Notes: generated by a model not told the origin, from the sequence alone. Positions 33,652-44,460 are shown, counted from the first letter of the stretch. The stretch: 64,000 nucleotides of DNA from Xenorhabdus beddingii (GCF_002127545.1 NZ_MUBK01000012.1:1-64000); one strand, 5' to 3'. Numbers and translations are program-made.

Positions 33652-35391
33652 ATGTTGTGGGAAAGATTGCATCGCTGGATGCCGGGCTTGGGAAGTCTCC
33701 GCCATTATCGTAAGGAATATTTTAGTCATGATATGCGGGCAGGTCTTTCAGTGGCTGCGGTCGCGCTACCCGTCGCGATTGCTTATGCTGAACTCATGGG
33801 AATCAGTGCTATTATTGGCCTATATGCCTGTATTTTACCCATGTTTGCTTATGCGTTGTTTGGCACTTCCCGCCAATTGATTGTTGGGCCGGATGCGGCA
33901 ACCTGTGCGGTTATTGCGGCTGCGGTGACACCGCTGGCGTTGGGAAATGAACCTATTCGTTGGCAGCTTGCTATCGTTATGACATTAATGACGGGGTTCT
34001 GGTGTCTTTTGGCAAGCCATTTCCGGTTGGGGGCGTTTGCGGATTTTTTATCCCGTCCGATTCTGAAAGGTTTTATTAATGGCGTTGCGATTACCATTGT
34101 GGCAGATCAGCTTGCTAAAGTTTTTGGTCTTTCTGGTTTGCCAACGGAATTGATTGAACGATTAATTGCGCTTCCCCATAAGCTATTGGGATCTCATTGG
34201 CCGACAGTGGCGATGTCTGTAATGACATTGTTGGTATTGGTCGGTGTGCGTTTTGTTCGACCCGGTTGGCCGGCACCACTGATGGCAATGTTAGTATCGA
34301 CTTGTATCAGTTGGCAATTTGGGCTTGACCAATATGGTATTCAGATTGTTGGCAATATGGGGAATGGTCTGCCTACGGTTCCCATGCCGGAATTTGAACT
34401 GGGTATTTTGCGTGATTTGGTCGTTCCCTCCATTAACCTTGCCGTGATCAGTTTTGTCAGTTTTATGATGACAGCCCGTAGCTTTGCCAGTAAAAATGGT
34501 TATCAGGTTGATGCGGATTTAGAACTTAGGGCATTGGGGATCGCCAACATCGCGTCTTCCTTATCACAGGGCTTTGCTGTCAGTGCTGCCAGTAGCCGCA
34601 CAGCAGTTAATGATGCGATTGGCGGCAAGACGCAGATGGTATCAGTGATTGCCGCCAGTGCCATCCTGTTGGTACTGCTATTTATGACCCAATTTCTGGA
34701 GCATATCCCTTTGTCATCGTTGGGAATTGTTTTGATATTTTCCTCATGGTCACTCTTGAGTTTAAAAAATATCTGGTCGTATCGAAAACGCAATCGTCAG
34801 GCTTTCATCCTCTCGATGTTTACGTTAGTCGCCGTGTTGCTGGTTGGGGTGATTGATGGCATCGGTTTTGCCGTTTTATTGGGGCTATTGCAATTTTTGC
34901 GCATCATTTTCCGGCCTTCAGATCAATTGTTGGGCGTCAATGAACAAGGTGTGGTTCGTTCCATCCACCAAAATAACGATATTAAGCCAGTCGATGGCAT
35001 CATGATGTATCGTTTTAATTCTCCCTTAACGTATTTTAACGTCGGCTACTTCAAGAAGCGGGTATTGCAGCATGTGAATAATGAATTAAAGCGTCCTGCA
35101 TGGCTGGTGGTAGATGCTGCGGTGAGTTTTACCCATGATGATGTCAGTGTCTTTGCTGCGTTGGATGAATTGATTACGGAATTAAAAGGGAAAGGGGTGA
35201 CGTTGGTACTGGCGGGACGCAGAACAGAACTGAATGTTTGGATTAAGCAGAATAAGCTCCGTCGCGGTGATGAAGATTTGATTGTGGTGTCCGATCTCTA
35301 CTTTGCCATTCGCCTGATCCAAAGTAAGCGGCAAATCGAGGGAAAACAGGCAGTGCTCACCCCGTACCCATGTAACGAGGTGAACGATTGA
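33652..35391 (+). CDS. SulP-family anion transporter with STAS domain
   Basis: 579 residues. About 11-12 membrane segments include the SulP hallmarks SVAAVALPVAIAYAELMGIS and LFGTSRQLIVGPDAATCAV. A cytoplasmic STAS domain lies at about 445-560 (KPVDGIMMYRFNSPLTYFNV, WLVVDAAVSFTHDDVSVF). The family moves sulfate, bicarbonate or dicarboxylates. It is more divergent from E. coli DauA than neighbouring genes are from their E. coli counterparts, so no symbol is given. It sits between yciB and yciC, an insertion relative to E. coli. Confidence 0.9.
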   Translation: MLWERLHRWMPGLGSLRHYRKEYFSHDMRAGLSVAAVALPVAIAYAELMGISAIIGLYACILPMFAYALFGTSRQLIVGPDAATCAVIAAAVTPLALGNEPIRWQLAIVMTLMTGFWCLLASHFRLGAFADFLSRPILKGFINGVAITIVADQLAKVFGLSGLPTELIERLIALPHKLLGSHWPTVAMSVMTLLVLVGVRFVRPGWPAPLMAMLVSTCISWQFGLDQYGIQIVGNMGNGLPTVPMPEFELGILRDLVVPSINLAVISFVSFMMTARSFASKNGYQVDADLELRALGIANIASSLSQGFAVSAASSRTAVNDAIGGKTQMVSVIAASAILLVLLFMTQFLEHIPLSSLGIVLIFSSWSLLSLKNIWSYRKRNRQAFILSMFTLVAVLLVGVIDGIGFAVLLGLLQFLRIIFRPSDQLLGVNEQGVVRSIHQNNDIKPVDGIMMYRFNSPLTYFNVGYFKKRVLQHVNNELKRPAWLVVDAAVSFTHDDVSVFAALDELITELKGKGVTLVLAGRRTELNVWIKQNKLRRGDEDLIVVSDLYFAIRLIQSKRQIEGKQAVLTPYPCNEVND

Positions 35392-35394
35392 TAT

Positions 35395-36153
35395 TTACTG
35401 TACGCCGTTTGTCGCTTTATTTTGCGGTTTCACCAGCATATACAGACGGAACAGGTAAATCAGCAATAGGGCTGATAATAGGTTATCCAGCACTGATATC
35501 AACATTTCCGGCATTCTTACCAGCACCAGCGCAATGATCAGCTTTACCGCGAGCCATAGCAGTATGACCGGGATGAGCAGACGTAGGTTACCGAATGCTA
35601 ATTTCCAACTCTCCTGCATGGAGGCAAAAATGTGTTTGCCTTTTTCAAACAGAAAAATAGGGGCAAGCGCGAACGCAATAGAAAACAGAACCCCGGGCAG
35701 GAACATCAAGGCGTAACCAATCTGAACCAGCAGGGTGCAGATGAACATTAACAAAAACATTTTAGGTAATAGCGTGATCGATGATGTACTGGCCTGAATG
35801 GCGTTAGTTTGCTGGCCGCTGGAAACGGCATTGATGAGCACTAACACGCTGGCCGTCAGTAAGGTATTGCCGAATATATTGGAAAACAGAATCCCGAAAG
35901 CGGTGCGCAAGAACATTAACTGTTCGTCTTGCGTCAGTTGGGCCACAAAATCTTTGACTCCCGCATTGCCTGATTCTTTGAAGGCATTTTGTATCCCGAT
36001 CAACAAGTTGAGTTGTTCACCATTGGGCATCAGAAAATGCTCAAGCAGTGTTGTTACCAACGCGGCCAAGACAGAGAGTATGACAAGGTTCAACAGTTGA
36101 TTTTTCAAAAAGTTGAGGCTGTCACGATACAGGGTATTTGCCGTGATGGGCAT
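35395..36153 (-). CDS. yciC: Inner-membrane protein YciC (UPF0259)
   Basis: 252 residues from MPITANTLYRDSLNFLKNQL, preceded by AGGAGC at 8 bases; the longer in-frame start at 36255 has no such site. Six membrane segments, with PGVLFSIAFALAPIFLFEKG and SWKLAFGNLRLLIPVILLW matching the family. Function unknown. Convergent with the SulP gene, with 3 bp between stops. Confidence 0.93.
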   Translation of the reverse strand: MPITANTLYRDSLNFLKNQLLNLVILSVLAALVTTLLEHFLMPNGEQLNLLIGIQNAFKESGNAGVKDFVAQLTQDEQLMFLRTAFGILFSNIFGNTLLTASVLVLINAVSSGQQTNAIQASTSSITLLPKMFLLMFICTLLVQIGYALMFLPGVLFSIAFALAPIFLFEKGKHIFASMQESWKLAFGNLRLLIPVILLWLAVKLIIALVLVRMPEMLISVLDNLLSALLLIYLFRLYMLVKPQNKATNGVQ

Positions 36154-36473
36154 GAAAGTAGCTCCTATCAAATAAAACAACAATAATGCCCAATTGTACC
36201 CTGTCAGGGGGATTATTGGATACCTAAGATTTGTTTCCTTACCGTAGACCTGCAACTTGCCGTTGATTGAATATCAGAATTCTATTTTATGTCAGGTGAC
36301 ATTGGCGGTGAGTTTTATAAAAGTGATAAATGTATTATCTAAATGTTAATTAATTGAAATATTACATGGGGCATTCGAAATGTAATACTTCTGCTCTTAA
36401 TTATTACGAATAAACAAAAATTGATATTTAAAGATCAATTTGAAACAGTAATAAATTTAATACACAGTTAATT

Positions 36474-36487
36474 TTGATTTAGATCAA
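36474..36487. promoter_or_regulatory. Perfect FNR box upstream of ompW
   Basis: TTGATTTAGATCAA is an exact match to TTGAT-N4-ATCAA, 147 bp before the ompW start. E. coli ompW is known to respond to FNR and oxygen. The surrounding 480-bp gap is AT-rich and also has weaker GATCAA/TTGAT copies at 36421-36440. Confidence 0.75.
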
Positions 36488-36633
36488 TTTAAAATATGCT
36501 ACAGATGAAATAATAAAAATATAGCACCTTTATTTTTCAATAATTTCTAAAAGATGTGATCTGTCTTAGATCATAACAGTAAATAAACGAGTATATTTCT
36601 GACTATTTTAAAACCAGATAAATGGGATGGATA

Positions 36634-37275
36634 ATGAAAAAGATTTCTGCGCTTATATTGGCTGCGGCTACGTTAGCTCCGTCATTGACCTTTGCTCATG
36701 AGGCAGGTGACTTCCTGTTTCGTACAGGCACAGCAACGGTAAGGCCAAATGCCGGCTCTGAAAATGTATTAGGTTTAGGATCGTTTGGTGTCAATAATAA
36801 TACTGAGCTGGGTTTAACGTTTGGCTATATGATCACCGACAATATTGGAGTTGAATTATTGGCGGCGACCCCATTCCAGCACCGAGTCAGTTTACCGGGA
36901 GCGGGTGAGATAGCGGAAGTTAAACACTTGCCACCAACCCTAATGGCGCAATATTATTTTGGCTCGACGGAAAATAAATTACGGCCTTATGTTGGGCTGG
37001 GTGTTAACTACACGACCTTCTTTAGCGAAAAATTTAATAATAATGCAACGGTGCAGGCGACTAATTTAAACAGCCTGGACCTGAAAGATTCCTGGGGGAT
37101 AGCCGGTCAGGTAGGTTTAGATTATCAACTGGATAACAACTGGGTGCTGAATACTTCACTTTGGTGGATGAACATCGAAACGGACGTGAAATTCAAAGTG
37201 GGTGATGAACAGAAAGAATATAAAACCCGCCTTGACCCGTGGGTCTTCATGTTCGGAGTGGGTTATCGTTTCTAA
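36634..37275 (+). CDS. ompW: Outer-membrane protein OmpW
   Basis: 213 residues. Signal peptide MKKISALILAAATLAPSLTF then A, cleaved before HEAGDF. It is an eight-strand barrel ending in the typical aromatic residue (WVFMFGVGYRF). GDFLFRTGTATVRPN and LGLTFGYMITDNIGVELLAA match OmpW. It forms a small hydrophobic pore and a colicin S4 receptor in E. coli. The in-frame ATG at 36622 is rejected because it leaves a poorer signal sequence. Confidence 0.95.
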   Translation: MKKISALILAAATLAPSLTFAHEAGDFLFRTGTATVRPNAGSENVLGLGSFGVNNNTELGLTFGYMITDNIGVELLAATPFQHRVSLPGAGEIAEVKHLPPTLMAQYYFGSTENKLRPYVGLGVNYTTFFSEKFNNNATVQATNLNSLDLKDSWGIAGQVGLDYQLDNNWVLNTSLWWMNIETDVKFKVGDEQKEYKTRLDPWVFMFGVGYRF

Positions 37276-37368
37276 CCAATAAACTACGTGTATGTTTGAT
37301 ATAAGAGAGAACCAATGGGGCATGTTGCCCCATTTTTGTTCCCGCATAAATATGAGGGAATTGTGGTG

Positions 37369-38175
37369 TTATAATTGTGTGGCATTCTTCATGGCACGAA
37401 CAAAAGTCATTAATTTTTCCCGCATAATTTGCGGGTGATGAAGATTGTCTTCGATGATTTTTACGATCGCTGAACCTGAAATCGCCCCCGCCGCACCACT
37501 ATGAAGTGCGGTTGTCACCTGTGAAGGTTCGGAAACACCAAAACCTTGTAGGGGAGGCGCTGCATGGTACTCTTTGAGTTTATTGACCAGATGGCCCAAT
37601 GGCTGACTGGCGCGGTTTTCACTGCCAGTCACTCCCGCCCTTGACAGCAAATAAGTATATCCCCGCCCGTATGAGGCAATCTTACGCAGTAAATCGTCAT
37701 CGGCATTCGGGGGACAAATAAAGATGGGAGCAACATCATATTTCATGGCGGCTGAACGGAAAGGTGACGATTCGGATAACGGGACATCCGCCACCAAAAC
37801 GGAATCAACGCCAGCCTCTTTGCAGCGACGATAAAAATCATCAATCCCATTGTGGAAAACCAGATTGGCATAAACTAACAAGCCAATGGGGATATCGGGA
37901 TGTTTGGCCCGAATGTTTGCCAGCAGTTCAAAACACAATGTCGGTGTGACCTTGGATGATAACGCCCGTAAATTGGCATTTTGGATAGTGGGGCCATCGG
38001 CAAGGGGATCTGAAAATGGAATACCTAATTCAAGCGCATCAGCGCCACCCGAGATTAAGGTATCAATAATTTCCAATGACAGTTCAGGATTAGGATCACC
38101 CAAGGTGACAAAAGGGACAAAAGCCCCTTGATTTTGGCTTTCTAGCTGCTTAAACCGTTGTTCATAACGTTTCAT
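37369..38175 (-). CDS. trpA: Tryptophan synthase alpha chain
   Basis: 268 residues, TIM barrel. [19 protein letters not shown] carries the catalytic Glu region, and [20 protein letters not shown] the catalytic Asp. It splits indole-3-glycerol phosphate to indole, which tunnels to TrpB. The ATG overlaps the trpB stop by one base. Last gene of the trp operon. Confidence 0.98.
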   Translation of the reverse strand: MKRYEQRFKQLESQNQGAFVPFVTLGDPNPELSLEIIDTLISGGADALELGIPFSDPLADGPTIQNANLRALSSKVTPTLCFELLANIRAKHPDIPIGLLVYANLVFHNGIDDFYRRCKEAGVDSVLVADVPLSESSPFRSAAMKYDVAPIFICPPNADDDLLRKIASYGRGYTYLLSRAGVTGSENRASQPLGHLVNKLKEYHAAPPLQGFGVSEPSQVTTALHSGAAGAISGSAIVKIIEDNLHHPQIMREKLMTFVRAMKNATQL

Positions 38176-39365
38176 CAGATTTCCCCCCTGGATTTTAAGA
38201 TATCGTGAACGGTGAAGATGTCTTTATCGCCACGGCCGGATAAATTGACAATCAATAATTGCTCTTTGTCCGGTGCCTGATGGATCATTTTCAACGCATA
38301 GGCCAGCGCATGAGACGATTCCAATGCAGGAATAATCCCTTCATTGCGTGAGAGTTCCTGAAAAGCGGTAAGCGCTTCATCGTCAGTGATTGAGACATAA
38401 TCAGCCCTGCCGATACTATTTAAATAGGCGTGCTGAGGCCCGACAGAAGGGAAATCCAACCCCGCCGAGAGGGAGTACGACTCTTCAATTTGCCCGTCAT
38501 CTGTCTGCATAATCGGCGCTTTCATGCCGAAGTAAATGCCCAATTTTCCATGTTTCAGCGGGGCACCATGCTTTCCCGTTTCGATACCCTGTCCGGCAGG
38601 CTCAACACCGATCAGGCGGACACGACTGTCTGGAATAAACTCAGCAAATAGACCAATGGCATTTGAGCCACCCCCAATACAGGCAATGACGGCATCGGGT
38701 AGGCGTCCTTCTTTTTCCAAAATTTGCGCCTTGGCCTCTTCACCAATCATGCGCTGGAATTCTCGTACCATTGTTGGGTATGGGTGAGGACCGGCGGCGG
38801 TTCCCAATAAGTAATGGGCTTTTTCATAGCAACCAGACCAGTCGCGGAGGGCTTCATTGCAGGCATCTTTCAGGGTTGCTGAACCGCTGTGGACAGGGAT
38901 CACTTCAGCCCCCATCAAACGCATGCGAAAGACATTGGGTGACTGACGCTCAATATCTTTTGCCCCCATATAAATGCGGCATTTCAACCCCAATAGTGCA
39001 CAAGCCAGGGCGGTTGCCACACCGTGTTGACCGGCACCTGTTTCAGCAATGATTTCGTTTTTCCCCATGCGTTTTGCCAACAATGCCTGCCCCAAAACCT
39101 GATTGGTTTTGTGAGCACCACCGTGGAGCAAATCTTCACGTTTCAGGTACAAACGTGTTTTTGTCCCTTTCGTCAGGTTTTGGCACAGGGTCAAGGCAGT
39201 GGGGCGGCCGGCATAGTTTTTCAATAAATCCTGAAATGCTTGCTGAAATTCAGGATCTTTTTGGGCATCAATAAACGTTTCTTCTAATTGATTCAGTGCC
39301 GGGATCAAAATTTGGGGGACAAATTGTCCACCAAAGTCGCCAAAATAAGGATTCAATTTACTCAT
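38175..39365 (-). CDS. trpB: Tryptophan synthase beta chain
   Basis: 396 residues from [20 protein letters not shown]. The PLP lysine lies in [20 protein letters not shown] and the phosphate loop in IGGGSNAIG. It condenses indole with serine to tryptophan. An ATG four codons upstream (39377) is an alternative start. Confidence 0.98.
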   Translation of the reverse strand: MSKLNPYFGDFGGQFVPQILIPALNQLEETFIDAQKDPEFQQAFQDLLKNYAGRPTALTLCQNLTKGTKTRLYLKREDLLHGGAHKTNQVLGQALLAKRMGKNEIIAETGAGQHGVATALACALLGLKCRIYMGAKDIERQSPNVFRMRLMGAEVIPVHSGSATLKDACNEALRDWSGCYEKAHYLLGTAAGPHPYPTMVREFQRMIGEEAKAQILEKEGRLPDAVIACIGGGSNAIGLFAEFIPDSRVRLIGVEPAGQGIETGKHGAPLKHGKLGIYFGMKAPIMQTDDGQIEESYSLSAGLDFPSVGPQHAYLNSIGRADYVSITDDEALTAFQELSRNEGIIPALESSHALAYALKMIHQAPDKEQLLIVNLSGRGDKDIFTVHDILKSRGEI

Positions 39366-39395
39366 TATGCTACCCATCCATTTTGTCTGAAGAAT

Positions 39396-40760
39396 TCAGT
39401 GATAACAGCGCAATTGTTGAAATATATGTTTGATTTTCTGGCTGCTTTTGATGCCCGGAGAAACTTCAACGCCTGAGTTAAAATCCAGCCCATAACAACC
39501 CAGTGTTGCCGCTTGTTGGCAGTTCTCAATATTCAGGCCGCCAGCCAGAATGCTGTTATGTTGAAGTTGGGGATTGATTAACTGCCAATCAAAGGGTTTT
39601 CCTGTTCCTCCCGAGCCATTATCCAGCAATAAATGATCGACATGGGGGATTGCGGAAAATTCCGCCGCCTGAGACATATCGATAGCTTTCCAAATTTCAC
39701 AATGTTCGGGTAATACGGCGCGCAATGCGTTGATGTAGCTTTCATCTTCATGCCCATGCAGTTGAACCGCCGTGAGTGAAAGTGAACGGGCGGTATTGCA
39801 GACAAAATCAATGGGTTGATTTTGAAATACCCCAACATATTGCAGAGAGGCTTCATTGATGATCTGTTGGGCGGTTTGCAGGTTGATTTTACGTGGTGAT
39901 TTTTCAGCAAAAATTAACCCCCCGTAGACGGCGCCCATCTGTAAGGCGGTTTTGGCATCCCGGGGACGGGTTAACCCACAAATTTTGTTGTCACCCAAAA
40001 TCAGGCGCCGCAACGCGAGATCGAGATTTTGCTGTGCCATCAAAGCACTGCCAATGAGAAAACCCTGCGCGAATTGGCTTAATTCGCGCACTTGACGATG
40101 CTGGTGGATGCCTGATTCACTGATGACAATCGTGTTTTCGGGTAAACCCACCGCCAGTTTGCGGGTGCGGTCTAAATCGATGGACAGATCGCGCAAATCC
40201 CGATTATTGATCCCAATCACTTTTGCCCCTAATGCCATTGCCCGCTGCCGTTCATCCTCATTACTGACTTCGGTCAGTACTCCCATATTAAGACGATGTG
40301 CCAGGGCGGATAAGTTACGATAAGTATCATCATCAAGGACGGAAAGCATCAGTAAAACAGCGTCAGCCTGATAATAACGGGCGAGGTAAACCTGATAGGC
40401 ATCAATGATAAAATCTTTGCAAAGAACAGGCTGGTGTACGGCAGAACTGACCATTTTGAGAAAATCATAACTGCCTTGAAAGTATTTTTCATCGGTCAAA
40501 ACAGAAATGACGGCAGCATAAGGCTGATAAGTTTTAGCAATGCTGACAGGATCGAAATTTTCACGAATTAACCCTTTTGAAGGGGATGCCTTTTTGCATT
40601 CCAAAATAAAAACAGTTTGCTTATGGGTCAACGCCTGATAGAACTGACGCTGACTCGGTACGATCTCATCAATAAAACTCTCCAGCGGTTGCTCCGCCTG
40701 ACGCGTGTTCAGGTATTCCGCTTTATCATCAACAATTTTCTGTAATATGCTGGTTTCCAT
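39396..40760 (-). CDS. trpCF: Bifunctional indole-3-glycerol phosphate synthase / phosphoribosylanthranilate isomerase
   Basis: 454 residues. The N-terminal TrpC barrel (FILECKKASPSKGLIRENFD, LCKDFIIDAYQVYLARYYQA, NNRDLRDLSIDLDRT) is fused to the TrpF barrel (KICGLTRPRDAKTALQMGAV, LDNGSGGTGKPFDWQLI, AGGLNIENC). It catalyses the two steps before TrpA. The fusion is the enterobacterial form. Confidence 0.97.
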   Translation of the reverse strand: METSILQKIVDDKAEYLNTRQAEQPLESFIDEIVPSQRQFYQALTHKQTVFILECKKASPSKGLIRENFDPVSIAKTYQPYAAVISVLTDEKYFQGSYDFLKMVSSAVHQPVLCKDFIIDAYQVYLARYYQADAVLLMLSVLDDDTYRNLSALAHRLNMGVLTEVSNEDERQRAMALGAKVIGINNRDLRDLSIDLDRTRKLAVGLPENTIVISESGIHQHRQVRELSQFAQGFLIGSALMAQQNLDLALRRLILGDNKICGLTRPRDAKTALQMGAVYGGLIFAEKSPRKINLQTAQQIINEASLQYVGVFQNQPIDFVCNTARSLSLTAVQLHGHEDESYINALRAVLPEHCEIWKAIDMSQAAEFSAIPHVDHLLLDNGSGGTGKPFDWQLINPQLQHNSILAGGLNIENCQQAATLGCYGLDFNSGVEVSPGIKSSQKIKHIFQQLRCYH

Positions 40761-40762
40761 GA

Positions 40763-41761
40763 TTAAGTCCTTGCCGCCAATGCGGTCACTTTTTCATAAG
40801 CATGACCACTATAAATGGTATTGAGTGCCAATTGCGTGTTCTCCCGGAGATTTTCTTGCCCGTGAATTTTCATCAAAAGAGCGACATTTGCTGCCACGGC
40901 ATCGGCATGGGCTTTTTGCCCCCGGCCTTGTAGTAACATTTTCAACATATCGCGATTCTCCTCTGGCGTTCCACCTTTCAGTGAAGAGACTGGATGGTTC
41001 GGCAGGCCAAAATCGGTTGCGGTTAACTGATACTGGCTGATTTCACCATGATGGAGTTCGGCAACATCGGTTGGGGCATGTAAAGCCACTTCATCCATTC
41101 CGCCAGTGTGTACAACGGCGGCGCGTTGATAACCCAGCACCTGTAAGGTCCGTGCTATGGGTTCTACCAACTCAGGGCTGTAGACGCCAATGAGTGCCAG
41201 AGGCGGGCGGGCCGGATTGATCAGTGGGCCAAGTACGTTGAATAACGTCCGGGTTTTTAATTGCTGGCGAACGTGTGCCGCATGACGGAATCCACGGTGA
41301 TATTGGGGGGCGAACAGGAAACAGACTCCGATATCATCCAAGGCACCGCGTGAAACTTCGGCACTGGCATCCAGTGCGATGCCGAATGCGGCCAGTAAAT
41401 CGGATGATCCAGAACGGCTGGAAATACTGCGATTGCCATGTTTGGCGACTTTAAGTCCACAGGTTGCGGCAATAAAGGCGCTGGCCGTTGAAATATTGAT
41501 GCTATTGGTGCCGTCTCCACCGGTGCCGACGATGTCACAGAATGGATAATCAGGACGCGGAAAGGGGGCGGCATTGTTCAGGAATGCCTGAGCTGCACCT
41601 GCAATTTCTTGAGGTTGTTCGCCACGCAGTTTCAGGCTCATCAATACCGCAGCCAGTTGTGCATCACTCAACTCACCCTGAATAACCGCGCTAAATAGCT
41701 GCTGGCTTTCCTGCTGTGTCAATGGTTGACCACAAAATAACTTTTCAAAAATCAATTGCAT
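40763..41761 (-). CDS. trpD: Anthranilate phosphoribosyltransferase
   Basis: 332 residues. [20 protein letters not shown] is the PRPP/anthranilate-binding motif, and [20 protein letters not shown] follows. It is a separate protein here, unlike the E. coli TrpGD fusion. AAGGA within the end of an upstream mini-ORF serves as its ribosome-binding site. It lies 2 bp before trpCF. Confidence 0.97.
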   Translation of the reverse strand: MQLIFEKLFCGQPLTQQESQQLFSAVIQGELSDAQLAAVLMSLKLRGEQPQEIAGAAQAFLNNAAPFPRPDYPFCDIVGTGGDGTNSINISTASAFIAATCGLKVAKHGNRSISSRSGSSDLLAAFGIALDASAEVSRGALDDIGVCFLFAPQYHRGFRHAAHVRQQLKTRTLFNVLGPLINPARPPLALIGVYSPELVEPIARTLQVLGYQRAAVVHTGGMDEVALHAPTDVAELHHGEISQYQLTATDFGLPNHPVSSLKGGTPEENRDMLKMLLQGRGQKAHADAVAANVALLMKIHGQENLRENTQLALNTIYSGHAYEKVTALAART

Positions 41762-41856
41762 TTTCCCATTCCTTCAAGTTTAGCGCCTTTCAATACTTCT
41801 GAACCCAATATCCTTAAATCTAATCCCTCTACAACCAATTTCCTTAAACCCTGCAT
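41752..41856 (-). CDS. 34-codon mini-ORF bridging trpG and trpD
   Basis: It starts 2 bp after the trpG stop (TAACCATG) and ends 10 bp inside trpD in another frame. It reads [20 protein letters not shown] and ends KLEGMGKCN. Its position fills the whole gap and would couple trpG translation to trpD. It has no recognised product and may simply be a coupling device or a remnant of the trpG-trpD linker. Confidence 0.3.
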   Translation of the reverse strand: MQGLRKLVVEGLDLRILGSEVLKGAKLEGMGKCN

Positions 41857-41858
41857 GG

Positions 41859-42437
41859 TTAATTCAATGCCCACATCAGCGTTTGCTCAAGCAGTTTGAC
41901 GCCACGGGTGGTCAGAATCGATTCGGGATGAAATTGGAATCCACAGACTTTGTGTTCATCATGGCGCACGGCCATTATGGTATCCCCGCAGGATGCAGAA
42001 ACCGTCAGCGTGGTAGGCACACGTACAGCGGTAAGAGAGTGATAACGGGCAACAGGTAAAGGGTTTGGCAGACCGGAAAACATATTTTGTTCATCATGAG
42101 TCGCTAATGTGGCCCTGCCATGCAGAATTTCCTTGGCCGCAGAGACCTCTCCTCCATAGGCTTCAATAATTGCCTGATGACCAAGGCAAATGCCAATTAC
42201 CGGGATCTGGCCGATAACCCGCTTGATGAGTTCGGGCATACAACCCGCGTCTGAGGGTTTTCCGGGACCGGGCGATAGCATCAGAAGGGGTGATTCCATC
42301 TCATCGAGTTTGGCAATAATGAGGTTTGCTGACACCGTATTGCGGTAAATCACGACCTGATGACCCTGAGTGCGCAGTTGATCCACAAGGTTATAAGTGA
42401 AGGAATCAACATTATCGAGCAGAAGAATATTCGCCAT
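41859..42437 (-). CDS. trpG: Anthranilate synthase glutamine amidotransferase subunit
   Basis: 192 residues. [20 protein letters not shown], the nucleophile Cys in [10 protein letters not shown], and the His/Glu pair in [14 protein letters not shown] are all present. It delivers ammonia from glutamine to TrpE. The start overlaps the trpE stop (TGATG). Confidence 0.98.
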   Translation of the reverse strand: MANILLLDNVDSFTYNLVDQLRTQGHQVVIYRNTVSANLIIAKLDEMESPLLMLSPGPGKPSDAGCMPELIKRVIGQIPVIGICLGHQAIIEAYGGEVSAAKEILHGRATLATHDEQNMFSGLPNPLPVARYHSLTAVRVPTTLTVSASCGDTIMAVRHDEHKVCGFQFHPESILTTRGVKLLEQTLMWALN

Positions 42438-43996
42438 CAGAATGTCACCTCCACATGATGGGCTTGGGCAATGGCGTGGATCACGGCTCTGGCTTTACTG
42501 TGCGTTTCATCCACTTCGGATTGGGGAATGGAATTCAACACCACACCCGCTCCGACTTGAACGGTAGCCTGACCGTTTTCTACATAGGCAGAACGAATGA
42601 CAATGCAAGTATCAAAATCCCCCTTGCCGGTGAAGTAGCCGACCGCCCCGCCATAACTGCCACGCCGTTCACCCTCGTGCTCTGCAATCAGTTGCATCGC
42701 CCGGACTTTAGGCGCGCCGGTCAACGTCCCCATATTCATGCAAGCCTGATAGGCATGGAAGATGTCCAAATCATGGCGGAGTGTGCCGACAACACGGGAA
42801 ACCAAGTGCATGACAAACGAGTAACGATCGACTTTAGTCAAATCGGCGACATATCGACTTCCCGGTTCACAAATCCGGGCTAAATCATTGCGGGCCAAAT
42901 CAACCAGCATGACATGCTCGGACATCTCTTTCGCATCAGTCCGCATTTCCAATTCAATTCGGCTATCGAGATCAGCCTCTATTTCTCCTTTGGCATTACG
43001 CCCGCGTGGACGTGTACCGGCTATCGGATAAATTTCGATCTGGCGATTGCTGGCGTCATATTTCAGTGCGCTTTCTGGTGAGGCTCCGAACAGGCAAAAA
43101 TCCTGATCTTGCATAAAAAACATATAGGGACTTGGATTTTGTTTTTTCAATGCATGGTAAGCATTCAGTGGAGCAGGGCACGGTAAGGTGAAACGACGAG
43201 AAGGGACGACCTGAAAGACATCGCCTTGACGGACGGATTGCTGTAGCTTCCGCACGGTATTCGCGTATTGCTCATCACTTTGATTGTCATCAATTGTGAT
43301 GTTGGGCAATGGGGTTGGAGAAAGTGGTGGCGGTGGTTTTGAAATGGCGGCGGCTAATGTTGTTAACCGTGCTTGCAGGCGTTCTTTTTCCGAATCGGGT
43401 CCGCCAAACAGTGAAGTTTGCAGGCGTGAATGCCCACACCGATGGTCGATCACCAATAGCGTTTCTGCGAGATAAAAACAGAAATCAGGGCAGTGTTGAT
43501 GTTTTTTTACTGTGGGTAAGGGTTCAAATCCAGCGACTAAATCGTAAGCAAACAATCCACCAACGAAAATGGCATCGGGTGATCCTGAGAAAGAGGCCAA
43601 TGCCGTCAGAGCGCGCAATGCGTCAAACACGGAATCGGATTTTAGCCGACTGTCTTCGTCCAGGTTATGTGCAGCCGCAGGAAATTGTGCTCGCATAACC
43701 CGTGACCCGATATTCAATTGGGCTTTTTCTGCAAGTAACGTCGCGAGGATGGGAAATAGGTTTTGACCATTTTCGGTCAGCGCTTCAAAAGTCACCTGAC
43801 GCTTATTGGCGGTAATGCGCATGGCACTGTCGATAATCAAAATGCTTTTGATATTATTTTTGCTCTGAATTTCAGCAGATTCTAGCAATAATGTCGCTGG
43901 GCGATTACTGCAAAGTTGATGAAAAAGCAGCGTTGGATCTGTCTGATAGACAGTATCTATCTGGTTTATAGAGATATTAAATTCTTTGCCAGTCAT
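42437..43996 (-). CDS. trpE: Anthranilate synthase component I
   Basis: 519 residues. The feedback-binding element [11 protein letters not shown] is present, with [24 protein letters not shown] and [12 protein letters not shown] in the chorismate-binding domain. It makes anthranilate from chorismate with TrpG. GGGG lies one base before an ATG at 44002 but 7 bases before the ATG at 43996, so the latter is preferred. It is preceded by trpL and an attenuator. Confidence 0.97.
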   Translation of the reverse strand: MTGKEFNISINQIDTVYQTDPTLLFHQLCSNRPATLLLESAEIQSKNNIKSILIIDSAMRITANKRQVTFEALTENGQNLFPILATLLAEKAQLNIGSRVMRAQFPAAAHNLDEDSRLKSDSVFDALRALTALASFSGSPDAIFVGGLFAYDLVAGFEPLPTVKKHQHCPDFCFYLAETLLVIDHRCGHSRLQTSLFGGPDSEKERLQARLTTLAAAISKPPPPLSPTPLPNITIDDNQSDEQYANTVRKLQQSVRQGDVFQVVPSRRFTLPCPAPLNAYHALKKQNPSPYMFFMQDQDFCLFGASPESALKYDASNRQIEIYPIAGTRPRGRNAKGEIEADLDSRIELEMRTDAKEMSEHVMLVDLARNDLARICEPGSRYVADLTKVDRYSFVMHLVSRVVGTLRHDLDIFHAYQACMNMGTLTGAPKVRAMQLIAEHEGERRGSYGGAVGYFTGKGDFDTCIVIRSAYVENGQATVQVGAGVVLNSIPQSEVDETHSKARAVIHAIAQAHHVEVTF

Positions 43997-44083
43997 CTTC
44001 ATACCCCGTAGCTAACTTTATTTAGCGAAAATTTATTCTCAAGCTATTTATTCTCAAGCTATTTATTTCTAAAGAATGACGGT

Positions 44084-44114
44084 ATAAAAAAACCCGCCTT
44101 TTTGGGCGGGTTTT
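44084..44114 (-). terminator. trp attenuator terminator
   Basis: On the minus strand, AAAACCCGCC, a CAAAAA-type loop, and GGCGGGTTTTTTT. It lies 20 bp downstream of the trpL stop and about 90 bp before trpE. The upstream GGCTCACGCA and TACGCAAGTGCC segments can form the alternative hairpin. Confidence 0.9.
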
Positions 44115-44133
44115 GGCACTTGCGTATCTGTAC

Positions 44134-44208
44134 TTATACTGATGTGCGTGAGCCAACCGCCCTGAATGGGATGTTGTGCCACCAACGACTGACTTGCAGA
44201 GTTTGCAT
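44134..44208 (-). CDS. trpL: trp operon leader peptide
   Basis: 24 codons starting MQTLQVSRWWHNIPFRAVGS and ending RTSV, with tandem Trp codons at 9 and 10 and the stop inside the attenuator region. Ribosome stalling at the Trp codons when charged tRNA-Trp is scarce prevents terminator formation. Confidence 0.92.
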   Translation of the reverse strand: MQTLQVSRWWHNIPFRAVGSRTSV

Positions 44209-44274
44209 AAATACGATCATTTTCAAGTGCCTCATCTGTTCAAGGGTTTTTTATAGCGACTTTTAGCTAACCTA

Positions 44275-44309
44275 CGTACTAGTAAACTGGTTCGAGGTTC
44301 ACTTGTCAA
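44275..44309 (-). promoter_or_regulatory. trp promoter and TrpR operator
   Basis: On the minus strand TTGACA (44309-44304), a 17-bp spacer and TTTACT (44286-44281) form the promoter. The operator CGAACCAGTTTACTAGTACG (44294-44275) covers the -10 box and matches the TrpR core CTAGTTAACTAG with two changes. Confidence 0.85.
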
Positions 44310-44460
44310 TCATTTTTTTAAACTGTCTAGAAACTCAGTCTTCTAACCGGTAAATTCCCCCTCCAATCTTATCCGCTGTGTTATTATCCCCGCTTCGTAC
44401 TTGATATCGCATGATAGAGAGTGCCCTTGTTTTCCATCCGACAAAAACAGGTACAGGATA

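Noticed and set aside
36554-36575. CRP-like TGTGATCTGTCTTAGATCAT before ompW
   Set aside because: Only one half-site matches the CRP consensus well; the second half does not, so it was not listed.
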